The notes under the pieces: model-generated
The model's input: only the letters and a program-made list of their open reading frames with translations
The model's database searches: none
Told to the model about the DNA's origin: nothing
Shown here: positions 1-6,006 of the stretch, one piece after another
Position numbering within the stretch: the first letter of the stretch is position 1
Layout of the letters: the number at the start of each line of letters is the position of its first letter
From: DASXTB01 sp036505615
Lineage (GTDB): Bacteria > Acidobacteriota > UBA6911 > JACQSX01
Direction of reading: 5' to 3'
Length of the DNA stretch: 6,006 nt
Assembly: GCA_036505615.1 (NCBI GenBank)
Contig: DASXTB010000463.1
Span: forward strand, 1-6,006
Made by a program: the position numbers and the translations under genes

Positions 1-1015
1 AAGCAATCTTCTTATCGAGTAAGACGCTATTGTTCATTTCCTCGGACTCTAGGGGCACCTCTATAAGTTCAGACGACCTGGCGCTAACAGGTTCCACATC
101 GAAGAAGACGCCCCACCCACCGAGCGACAGCGAACCGAAGACGTACGGCAAAAGATGCTCGTCAGCACTCGTCTTCTGGAAACCGTGCGTCGTCATCGGA
201 GGAACCGGCATCGCGTACCCTGCATGGACTTCGGTACAGTGCTGGCCTAGAATGGTTCGTCCTTCGACAGGAACAAAACCCAGATGTATCTCTGCGCCGA
301 GACGATGACGATGTGGCGGTACTCCATTACTATATTGTTTGAGATGAGCAAGGTTCCAAGAGTGGTGGTCGCCGTACAGAAGCGGAACGATGTCAATTCC
401 TAAACCTGGGACCCGAAATGTTGCTTGTTCGGGCACCACTTCATCACTACTCGTATAGATGCCATTGCAACTGGTGATCCTCTCGATGCTCGTTTTAAAA
501 CGGTCTTTAATCCGTTCGAGCTCCGGATTCCTGTCCGAACTGCAAACACTTTCTAGCCTTTCGACCGCGGCCTCGGTCCACCGGTGATAGTAATAAAACG
601 TCGAGACGACGGCGCGAAAGTCCGTTGGGACTGGGTCCATCGCCCGATCACGCAACTGACCCAAATACTCAAGCACCCGATACCGATCCGACAAAGACGA
701 CGCATTCGCTGCAATCGATTCAAGTAACAATACTGCTGTGGAGTGGAAAGCCCCGATGGTTTGAGTGCGGAAGGCATAACTGTAGAGGCGCGCAAAGTCG
801 ATGTCCTCCTGGCAGATATGCTCCACATTGCGGCCGTGCTCGTGGCTCCAGGATGCTTTGCTCAAAATCTGAAGATAAGATTCGCATTTACGCATGCCGT
901 CATCGAAAAAAGGCGTAGTCAATCGACGCAAAAATCCATCATATTTCGAAACCGATCGGACTGTTGCCGAGAAGGCATTCCGAACTTGGTTTGCTTCAAA
1001 AAAAGAAACGACCAA
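1..1015 (-). CDS. Cupin-domain protein, 3' end cut by the window edge
   Basis: The minus-strand frame is open from 1027 (just after a TAA at 1028-1030) to position 1, so at least 338 residues are visible and the C-terminus is missing. The first ~200 residues look helical and match no family I recognise. A cupin barrel follows: motif 1 is PPHRHRLGAE (H235, H237, E242 counted from the TTG at 1013-1015), and motif 2 is GYAMPVPPMTTHGF (H277), the usual 3-His/1-Glu metal set with normal spacing. Such a site could serve an oxygenase, isomerase or binding protein; the reaction cannot be read from the sequence. The start is uncertain. No ATG occurs before codon 41 (893-895), no clear ribosome site is visible, and TTG at 1013-1015 or CTG at 1025-1027 are the only early options. 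It lies downstream of the GntR-type regulator on the same strand, 143 bases away from the TTG. The coding claim rests on the unbroken frame and both cupin motifs. Confidence 0.82.
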   Translation of the reverse strand, partial: MVVSFFEANQVRNAFSATVRSVSKYDGFLRRLTTPFFDDGMRKCESYLQILSKASWSHEHGRNVEHICQEDIDFARLYSYAFRTQTIGAFHSTAVLLLESIAANASSLSDRYRVLEYLGQLRDRAMDPVPTDFRAVVSTFYYYHRWTEAAVERLESVCSSDRNPELERIKDRFKTSIERITSCNGIYTSSDEVVPEQATFRVPGLGIDIVPLLYGDHHSWNLAHLKQYSNGVPPHRHRLGAEIHLGFVPVEGRTILGQHCTEVHAGYAMPVPPMTTHGFQKTSADEHLLPYVFGSLSLGGWGVFFDVEPVSARSSELIEVPLESEEMNNSVLLDKKIA

Positions 1016-1093
1016 ATCGTCTATCAGTTAATCGATCAGTACATCTCATCGGTATGAGGTCGCTCGCTAGTTCTCGCGTCAGCACAGGAACGG

Positions 1094-1140
1094 CACGAAC
1101 CTTCGTGTTAGCGATTTAGCCAATCTACAGAGCACGAAGG
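1094..1140. repeat. Cluster of CACGAA inverted and direct repeats, possible operator
   Basis: The gap between the regulator gene and the cupin gene holds three copies of the same half-site. CACGAA at 1094-1099 faces TTCGTG at 1102-1107 across two bases, forming a near-perfect 14-base palindrome. A further CACGAAGG at 1133-1140 pairs perfectly with CCTTCGTG at 1100-1107 across a 25-base loop. It lies 79 bases upstream of the proposed cupin start and 19 bases past the regulator stop. It could bind a dimeric regulator controlling the cupin gene, or fold as an RNA hairpin. No run of T follows on the minus strand, so an intrinsic terminator is less likely. It does not match the usual FadR-family TNGTNNNACNA pattern. 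The repeats are seen directly; the function is inferred. Confidence 0.4.
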
Positions 1141-1158
1141 AGTTATCGGGAAATTAAA

Positions 1159-1956
1159 CTAAATTATTGGGGCTTGCGGTCCATCCGGATCTTTGCTCAC
1201 CTCGGCCGTGAGAGGAACTGAATGGGTCCGATTCGACTTCAAAACAACAGCCAGGACTTGAAAGCGCTCCAAGGCAGCATCTAAAAACGGTGGATAGGCA
1301 GTGAGTAGATGGCTCTGGACTGTTTCCATTATACGCAAGGCATCACCGCTTCTTAAGGCAGCCACAATCGGTTCATGATTGGGAACTGTATCCCGGAGTT
1401 TCTTATCCCCCGTTCCCTTCAGATAGCTGATGCGCTGGATACTCGTGAATGCGAACAAGGGGGCGGTTAGTTGATCCAGAATGCGATATAGCGTCTCATT
1501 CCTCGAACATTGCCAAATGAAACGGTGAAAATTTAGATCAGCTTCTGACTGCTCCACGATGGCGTCTTTTGATACAGCCTCTGAAATCTTTTTCGAGCGC
1601 CGTACCAGTTCGGCAAAATCATCTGTGCTCATCCGCCTTGAGGCCTGTACCGCCGCCATAGACTCCAACGCTATGCGAATCGAAACACGCTCACACATTT
1701 CCTCGTTTGAAAACTTTGTGACACTCGTGCCCTTGTTTTGCTTTCTAACCACCAGGCCCGTGTGTTCCAACTGGAGCAGGGCTTCGCGGACTGTGGCTTG
1801 ACTCACTTGAAGCTCGCTGGCAAGGTGTAATTCACGTAAGTCGTCACCGGGACGGAACTTTCCAGAGAAAATGGCCTCCCGAATGCTGTTCATAGCCTGA
1901 GCCCGAATAGGGCCGTTCTTAATGGGCGGAAGCTGCTTTTGACGGCTGGAGGCCAT
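1159..1956 (-). CDS. GntR-family transcriptional regulator, FadR/FCD subfamily
   Basis: This encodes a DNA-binding repressor or activator of about 265 residues, a normal to slightly long size for the subfamily. Residues ~16-82 form the winged helix-turn-helix, with the typical RPGDDLRE turn and the SQATVREALLQLEHTGLV recognition region. Residues ~90-226 form the helical FCD effector domain. It carries a D140-x3-H144 pair, then H194 and H216, the ligand set and spacing of the metal-binding FCD branch (LldR-like proteins), which often sense small hydroxy- or carboxylic acids. A ~40-residue polar tail follows. I chose the ATG at 1954-1956 because the winged-helix domain begins shortly after it and a promoter lies just upstream. 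In-frame alternatives are the ATG at 1999-2001 and a TTG at 2131-2133, but the added residues look non-coding and no start has a good ribosome site. It lies between the oxidoreductase and the cupin gene on the same strand and probably regulates this locus. The true effector is unknown. Confidence 0.93.
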   Translation of the reverse strand: MASSRQKQLPPIKNGPIRAQAMNSIREAIFSGKFRPGDDLRELHLASELQVSQATVREALLQLEHTGLVVRKQNKGTSVTKFSNEEMCERVSIRIALESMAAVQASRRMSTDDFAELVRRSKKISEAVSKDAIVEQSEADLNFHRFIWQCSRNETLYRILDQLTAPLFAFTSIQRISYLKGTGDKKLRDTVPNHEPIVAALRSGDALRIMETVQSHLLTAYPPFLDAALERFQVLAVVLKSNRTHSVPLTAEVSKDPDGPQAPII

Positions 1957-1966
1957 ATCGCTATCG

Positions 1967-1995
1967 ATACTAAAACTATTTGGTTCTCCCGTCAA
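1967..1995 (-). promoter_or_regulatory. Candidate sigma70 promoter of the GntR-type regulator gene
   Basis: On the minus strand TTGACG (1990-1995, five of six consensus bases) is followed after exactly 17 bases by TAGTAT (1967-1972, four of six). The predicted transcript start falls near 1959-1960, only a few bases before the ATG at 1954-1956. The regulator mRNA would then be leaderless or nearly so, which fits the absence of a Shine-Dalgarno sequence there. A short inverted repeat, TATCG-4-CGATA (1956-1969), overlaps the -10 box and the start codon, and could be a site for autoregulation. If translation instead began at the ATG at 1999-2001, this promoter would lie inside the gene and could not serve it. 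Confidence 0.45.
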
Positions 1996-2163
1996 CGCCA
2001 TCTGCTCGGTGGTCGGTAGCAAATCTGCCCGCCCTTTATAGCAAATGGGACCCCAGGTCTTACCATAGGATGCATCATGACCGATTTTGGGACACGGGTG
2101 GGAGCTACCCACGGACGAAGTCTCGACCTTCAAATTGAAGGATTTTTGTACCCATCTCTTTAT

Positions 2164-2307
2164 TTAGCTCTGCAGGATTTCAATTACTTCGCGATCGGGT
2201 CCTCGAAAATAGCAAAAGCGAACTCCGGCAAAGTGCGGGTGATCCTTGGAAATGGTCACCGGACTCGACAAGAACTTGATTCCCTTCGACTGCATTTCCT
2301 GGTAGGT
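2164..2307 (-). pseudogene. 3' remnant of a glyoxalase/VOC-superfamily gene
   Basis: The minus-strand frame ending at the TAA at 2164-2166 encodes about 47 residues that read as the end of a VOC-fold protein. It has a TYQEMQSKGIKF helix-strand, then FAGVRFCYFRGPDREVIEIL, matching the family's closing strands (GxRxxYFxDPDGNxxEL). The glutamate in VIEIL sits where the last metal ligand of VOC enzymes normally is. The first two-thirds of a normal ~120-150 residue protein is absent. Upstream, the sequence changes abruptly to a LarA-like 5' end in another frame, with no start codon or ribosome site for this piece. It is therefore a remnant rather than a small gene. The substrate of the parent protein cannot be told. 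Confidence 0.65.
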
Positions 2308-2480
2308 TGCTCGAGTGGTTCTATTCCGAGCGGTTGAGCCAAGCCTTCGTGCAGTGCGGAGACTGGATCTTCAAGAGGCTGGTGGACCTGGTCGGCGGGG
2401 ACACCCTCTATGATGGTGGCGTCATCGGGAACTCCAAACTCCTGTGTATCGTCGCCATATTCCAGAGCCACTACGCGCAT
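2308..2480 (-). pseudogene. 5' remnant of a LarA-like (DUF2088, lactate racemase family) gene
   Basis: Starting at the ATG at 2478-2480, about 57 residues resemble the N-terminus of LarA-family proteins: a first strand (MRVVALEYGDD), a VPDDATIIE segment, then DPVSALHEGLAQPLGIEPLEQ, matching the family's aL..P.G...L element. Full proteins have about 420 residues, and the downstream catalytic and nickel-pincer-cofactor regions are missing. The frame continues only as low-complexity Arg/Ser-rich sequence to a TGA at 2256-2258, where the DNA actually encodes a VOC remnant in a different frame. An AAAGGA (2492-2497) lies 11 bases before the ATG, a slightly long but plausible ribosome site. The fragment begins 115 bases after the oxidoreductase stop on the same strand. 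The ancestral operon therefore probably ran oxidoreductase then a LarA-like enzyme, which would link keto-acid and 2-hydroxy-acid chemistry. The assignment is from motif recall, not a search. Confidence 0.6.
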
Positions 2481-2595
2481 TCTGTTCTGTGTCCTTTCAT
2501 GAGGTTTGTATCGGTCAGCCGCCAGCGATTCTTATGCCGAGAGTGATGTCCACCTAAGGCGCAGTTCCAGTATCGATGAGACACTGGCGGGTGGG

Positions 2596-5500
2596 TCATA
2601 GCCCGTCGCTGATCGCTGACGCCGGTGTGGTTTCAGGCCGACCGCGCGGCTCCAGCGACAGGAATTGCCCGTACAACTCGTTGGCTCTTTGTCGGAATTC
2701 CGCAACTGCGGCCAGCTTGATGTCTTCGTAGCCGCGGATCTGTTCCGGGAGCTCCGCAATCTGTACAGCCAGCTTATGGTTGTCATCATTCAGGTAGGGT
2801 AACAGGGATTCGATCAGGCTCCGGTACTCGACGATCAGTTCACGCTCTATCCTGCGGACTTTCGCGAAACCAAAAATATCGAGCGGCGTTCCCCGGACGC
2901 TTCGCAGCGATCGGAGGAGTTTGAGTATGGGAGTAAACCAAGCGCCCAGCCGAAGTTTGCGTTTGAGTCCCAGGGCTCGCAGGATTGGGGGATGAAGATT
3001 GAAGGCAAACTGGCAGTCTTCGCCGAACTGCGCGCGTATCCGCTTGAAGAAGTCGCCCTTGAGTAGAAGACGGGCAACTTCGTATTCATCTTTATACGCC
3101 ATCAGCTTGAAAAGGCAGCATGCCACCGTTTCTCCGAGCTGGGTGCGCCCCGTCGTATGTTCCCGCTCGGCGGTGACAACTGTCCTGATAAACTCGACGT
3201 ATTGGGTGGCATAGGAGTCGTTTTGGTACAGGATCAGCTCCGCGACGCGGATCCCAACCAGCCTGCGGATTGCCCCCTCGAATCCCGAAGCGTCCAGGAG
3301 TTTCTGCGCGACTGCAACCTTATTCGGCATGCGCGCGTGCAGTTCGTTGTTAACGAACGAACCAACGTCGTTCGGCATGGCACCTATCTTGAGCTGGCGC
3401 TCGACGTACATATGGTCCTGAAAGTAAGCCCGCCCCCAGCGGAACGCTTGAAGATTCATCTCCACCGCTACTCTGTTGAGGCGGATCGCCTCCTCGATGG
3501 ATTCGGCCTGAAGCGGAACGGCACCTGCCTGATACGCCGCGCCTACCAGGATTAGGTTTGCTGGCATGTGATCCCCGAAGAGCCTCTCTGCGAGTTCTTC
3601 GGCGTCAAAGTAAATGTTCGCTTCGCTCCCAGTCCAGCGGTCGATGGTCTGGAGCAGGCCGGGAACCGAAGGAAATTCGATGTTCTTATCCCTCACCATC
3701 TCACCGGTTGGGACCTGGCTTGTACTAACCACGGCACGCGTTTTATTGGGGCTTATCTTGCCGATGTTTGTGGGCAACGTTGCCACTAATATGTCGAAGC
3801 CTAGATAGAGGTCTGCCTCGCCGGTGCCTACCTTATTTGATATGAAAGACTGAGTATCGGAAATCTTGAGGCTTGAGGCTACCGGGCCACCCTTTTGAGA
3901 TAGACCGGTCTGGTCAAGAGCGAGCACGTGCTTTCCTTCTAGCAACGCGGCCGTGCCAAGAAGGGCGTTCACCGTCACCACGCCAGTCCCACCGATTCCC
4001 GTCATGTAAATGACGTAAACATCGGCGCAGGAGGCCTTGTATAGCGGATCTTCCAAGGCTATCTTCACATCCGGAGGGGCGAGTTCAGTCACTCGACTCG
4101 GCTCGCTCGATACATTCACGGTGATGAATGAGGGACAGTCCCCTTTGAGGCAGGAGTAGTCCGCGTTGCAGGAGGATTGATGGATCTGAGTTTTCCGGCC
4201 GAACTCGGTCTCCACCGGTCGGACCGAGAGGCAATTGGACTTCTCCCCACAGTCTCCACATCCCTCGCAAACAGCCTCGTTGATCACCACACGCAAGGAG
4301 GGTTCAGCGAGCTTGCCCCGCTTCCGACGGCGCCTCTTCTCAGCCGCGCATTCTTGGTCGAAGATTAGTACGGTGGTACCCGGGATCTGCCGCAGCTCCC
4401 GTTGCGCCTCGTCCAGCCTTTCCCGGTCCCATAGGACAACATTCTTTGCGAACTGCGCTTTGCGATACTTTGTTGGATCCTCGGCGAGAACGATAGTTTT
4501 CCGCACTCCCTCGGCTTCAAGCTTACGGGTCAGCTCAGGCACGGAGATCATGCCAGCCGCCTGCTGGCCGCCAGTCATCGCCACCGCGGAGTTGTAAAGA
4601 ATCTTATAAGTAATGCTGACTCCGGAGGCAATGGCGGCATTCAGGGCCATACTCCCCGAGTGGAAGAACGTACCGTCCCCAATATTCTGGAAGATATGCG
4701 GTGTCTCCGTGAAAGGCGCCATTCCGATCCACTGCGCACCTTCGCCACCCATCTGAGCAATGCCGTACGTGTCGCGCTGCATCCAAAGCACCATTCCGTG
4801 GCAACCGATACCACCAGCGGCGATCGAGCCCTCAGGGGCCACGGTGGAACGGTTGTGAGGGCAGCCACTGCAGAAGTAGGCCGGCCTGGCAAGCGTAAAC
4901 TCTGACTCACGCGCCTTTAGCGCTAAGAGGCGGGCAACATGCGCCGCGACGGAATCCGGCCTGTGCTTCCGTTGGAGACGCTTTGCGATGACCTGAGCAA
5001 CCAGATCTGCATCGAACTCACCATGAATGGGTAATAGCGGATGCCCCTCCTCATCGAATTTCCCCACGATCACAGGGTGGTCAGTGGCGCTATATAGAAT
5101 GTCCCGAGCGAACAGTTCGACAAAACTGCGCTTCTCCTCGACGACTAGAATCTCCTCCAACCCTTGTGCGAACTCCCGCACGACGCCTGGCTCCAATGGG
5201 TAAATCATCCCCAGTTTCAGGATGCGGATACCCAGCCGCTGGAGATCTTCTTCCAGACCCAGGTCGCGGATTGCCTGCCGGACGTCGTAGTAGCTTTTGC
5301 CAGCGGTGAGGATTCCTAACCAAGCGTTTCGCGTTGGGACCACCATCTGGTTCAGACCGTTACAGTAGGCATATTGGCGAGCTGCCTCCAAACGGTGATA
5401 GTGTAGGGTACGTTCCATCTCCACACTTTGGGGCGCCAGTAGAGTTAGGTTCATCGCATGGGAAAACGGCCGTCCCTCCACCTCGAAAGCCGGCGTTCTC

Positions 5501-6006
5501 GACCGCCTTCTCTCAGGGGAGACCTCGACCGTCGCCACTTCGTCTGCGACATTAGTTGCTATTTTGAAGGCAACCCAAAGCCCGCAGTAACGAGACAGCG
5601 CGAAGCCATACAATCCAAAGTCGAGAATCTCTTGGACATTGCCTGGGTATAGGATGGGGAAATTGGCATCGAAGAAAGCGACTTCACTATGGCTAGGAAG
5701 GGTGGAACTCTTGCACGAGTGATCATCACCTGCTATAGCGAGCACTCCGCCGTTCTTGCCCACCCCAGCGAAGTTCGCGTGCTTGAACACATCACCGGAG
5801 CGGTCTACTCCTGGGCTCTTGCCATACCACATCCCCAGGACTCCATCGTGTTTAGCCCCGGGATAGAGCCCCGCCATTTGGCTACCGAAGACTGCAGTGG
5901 CTCCCAACTCCTCATTGAGGCCTGAAGAGAAATAAATGTGATTTTCCTTAAGTAGTTTTAGATTTTGCTCCAGCAGCAAATCAAGGCCGCCGAGAGGGGA
6001 GCCGCG
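2596..6006 (-). CDS. Fused indolepyruvate ferredoxin oxidoreductase (IorA-IorB type), N-terminus beyond the window
   Basis: The enzyme oxidatively decarboxylates aryl- or related 2-keto acids (indolepyruvate, phenylpyruvate type) with CoA, giving acyl-CoA and reduced ferredoxin in the cytoplasm. About 1136 residues are visible; the family usually has ~1150-1200. The frame runs through the TTG at 5977-5979 to the edge, adding RGSPLGGLD, a conserved motif that is normally ~40-55 residues into the protein. Numbered from that TTG, the order is: pyrimidine-binding and transketolase-like core; CSGCPHN (370-376); GIGCHG (390-395); thiamine-diphosphate site GDGTFFHSG with YNSAVAMTGGQ (434-472); an iron-sulfur segment with C571, C574, C577, C583 and C604, C610, C615; then the gamma domain beginning GIGGTG (661-666) with DQTGLSQKGG; and the C-terminal DUF6537-type region. 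No frameshift or missing catalytic motif is seen. Aspartate is more usual where S464 stands after the metal-binding N463. Substrate preference cannot be fixed. The next block downstream is the LarA/VOC debris. Confidence 0.96.
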   Translation of the reverse strand, partial: RGSPLGGLDLLLEQNLKLLKENHIYFSSGLNEELGATAVFGSQMAGLYPGAKHDGVLGMWYGKSPGVDRSGDVFKHANFAGVGKNGGVLAIAGDDHSCKSSTLPSHSEVAFFDANFPILYPGNVQEILDFGLYGFALSRYCGLWVAFKIATNVADEVATVEVSPERRRSRTPAFEVEGRPFSHAMNLTLLAPQSVEMERTLHYHRLEAARQYAYCNGLNQMVVPTRNAWLGILTAGKSYYDVRQAIRDLGLEEDLQRLGIRILKLGMIYPLEPGVVREFAQGLEEILVVEEKRSFVELFARDILYSATDHPVIVGKFDEEGHPLLPIHGEFDADLVAQVIAKRLQRKHRPDSVAAHVARLLALKARESEFTLARPAYFCSGCPHNRSTVAPEGSIAAGGIGCHGMVLWMQRDTYGIAQMGGEGAQWIGMAPFTETPHIFQNIGDGTFFHSGSMALNAAIASGVSITYKILYNSAVAMTGGQQAAGMISVPELTRKLEAEGVRKTIVLAEDPTKYRKAQFAKNVVLWDRERLDEAQRELRQIPGTTVLIFDQECAAEKRRRRKRGKLAEPSLRVVINEAVCEGCGDCGEKSNCLSVRPVETEFGRKTQIHQSSCNADYSCLKGDCPSFITVNVSSEPSRVTELAPPDVKIALEDPLYKASCADVYVIYMTGIGGTGVVTVNALLGTAALLEGKHVLALDQTGLSQKGGPVASSLKISDTQSFISNKVGTGEADLYLGFDILVATLPTNIGKISPNKTRAVVSTSQVPTGEMVRDKNIEFPSVPGLLQTIDRWTGSEANIYFDAEELAERLFGDHMPANLILVGAAYQAGAVPLQAESIEEAIRLNRVAVEMNLQAFRWGRAYFQDHMYVERQLKIGAMPNDVGSFVNNELHARMPNKVAVAQKLLDASGFEGAIRRLVGIRVAELILYQNDSYATQYVEFIRTVVTAEREHTTGRTQLGETVACCLFKLMAYKDEYEVARLLLKGDFFKRIRAQFGEDCQFAFNLHPPILRALGLKRKLRLGAWFTPILKLLRSLRSVRGTPLDIFGFAKVRRIERELIVEYRSLIESLLPYLNDDNHKLAVQIAELPEQIRGYEDIKLAAVAEFRQRANELYGQFLSLEPRGRPETTPASAISDGL

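Noticed and set aside
30..308. 92-codon plus-strand ORF
   Set aside because: It is antisense to the cupin barrel region, including the HRH motif, and has no protein-like features.
553..1057. Several ORFs of ~90-104 codons on both strands (553-828 minus, 625-918 plus, 743-1057 plus)
   Set aside because: They overlap each other and the continuous cupin frame, and their translations are rich in Arg, Ser and Cys with no recognisable motif.
2077..2337. 86-codon plus-strand ORF in the debris region
   Set aside because: The minus strand here encodes recognisable VOC and LarA pieces; the plus-strand translation resembles nothing.
2567..2587. CCAGT/ACTGG hairpin just past the oxidoreductase stop as a terminator
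   Set aside because: The stem is only 5 bp with an 11-base loop and no following T run on the minus strand.
2519..2590. CCGCCAG/CTGGCGG inverted repeat flanking the post-oxidoreductase gap as possible mobile-element ends
   Set aside because: The arms are 7 bases long, no direct repeats flank them, and nothing between them resembles a transposase; chance is enough.
3157..3555. 132-codon plus-strand open frame opposite the oxidoreductase
   Set aside because: It lies wholly antisense to a strongly conserved enzyme gene and shows no domain of its own; it is an overlap shadow.
1..6006. CRISPR array, tRNA/rRNA genes, insertion sequences
   Set aside because: I saw no regularly spaced repeats, no tRNA- or rRNA-like sequence and no transposase motifs on either strand.

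Overview
All recognisable genes in this window lie on the minus strand, so transcription runs from position 6006 towards position 1. In that order they are: a large fused indolepyruvate ferredoxin oxidoreductase (2596-6006, its N-terminus beyond the window), a small block of gene debris (2164-2480), a GntR/FadR-type regulator (1159-1956), and a cupin-domain protein that runs off the other edge (1-1015). The base composition is close to balanced with a moderate G+C excess, and coding density is ordinary bacterial. The fused, single-chain oxidoreductase is the type known from Proteobacteria and other aerobic or facultative bacteria, in contrast to the split archaeal IorA/IorB enzyme. I cannot place the organism more closely.

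Region 2596-6006 is one uninterrupted enzyme gene. The reading frame continues to the window edge with the conserved RGSPLGG motif, so the TTG that looks like a start at 5979 is an internal codon. Region 2164-2480 holds two fragments of unrelated genes joined together: the first ~57 codons of a LarA-like (lactate racemase, DUF2088) gene, running directly into the last ~47 codons of a glyoxalase/VOC-family gene in a different frame. This looks like the scar of a deletion. Region 1159-1956 encodes an FCD-domain GntR regulator. A good sigma70-like promoter lies immediately upstream of its most likely ATG, suggesting a leaderless or nearly leaderless mRNA. Region 1-1027 is open for its full length on the minus strand and encodes a helical N-terminal region followed by a cupin barrel. 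It has no stop codon inside the window and no ATG at its 5' end. Between the regulator and the cupin gene there is a cluster of CACGAA half-sites that could be an operator.

The locus reads as a catabolic cluster for 2-keto or 2-hydroxy acids. The oxidoreductase decarboxylates aryl- or other 2-keto acids to acyl-CoA. LarA-like proteins act on 2-hydroxy acids, and FCD regulators commonly sense hydroxy- or keto-acids. The functional link between these genes and the cupin protein is inference from gene order only. I did not find convincing evidence for a new defence, mobile or RNA-based system here.
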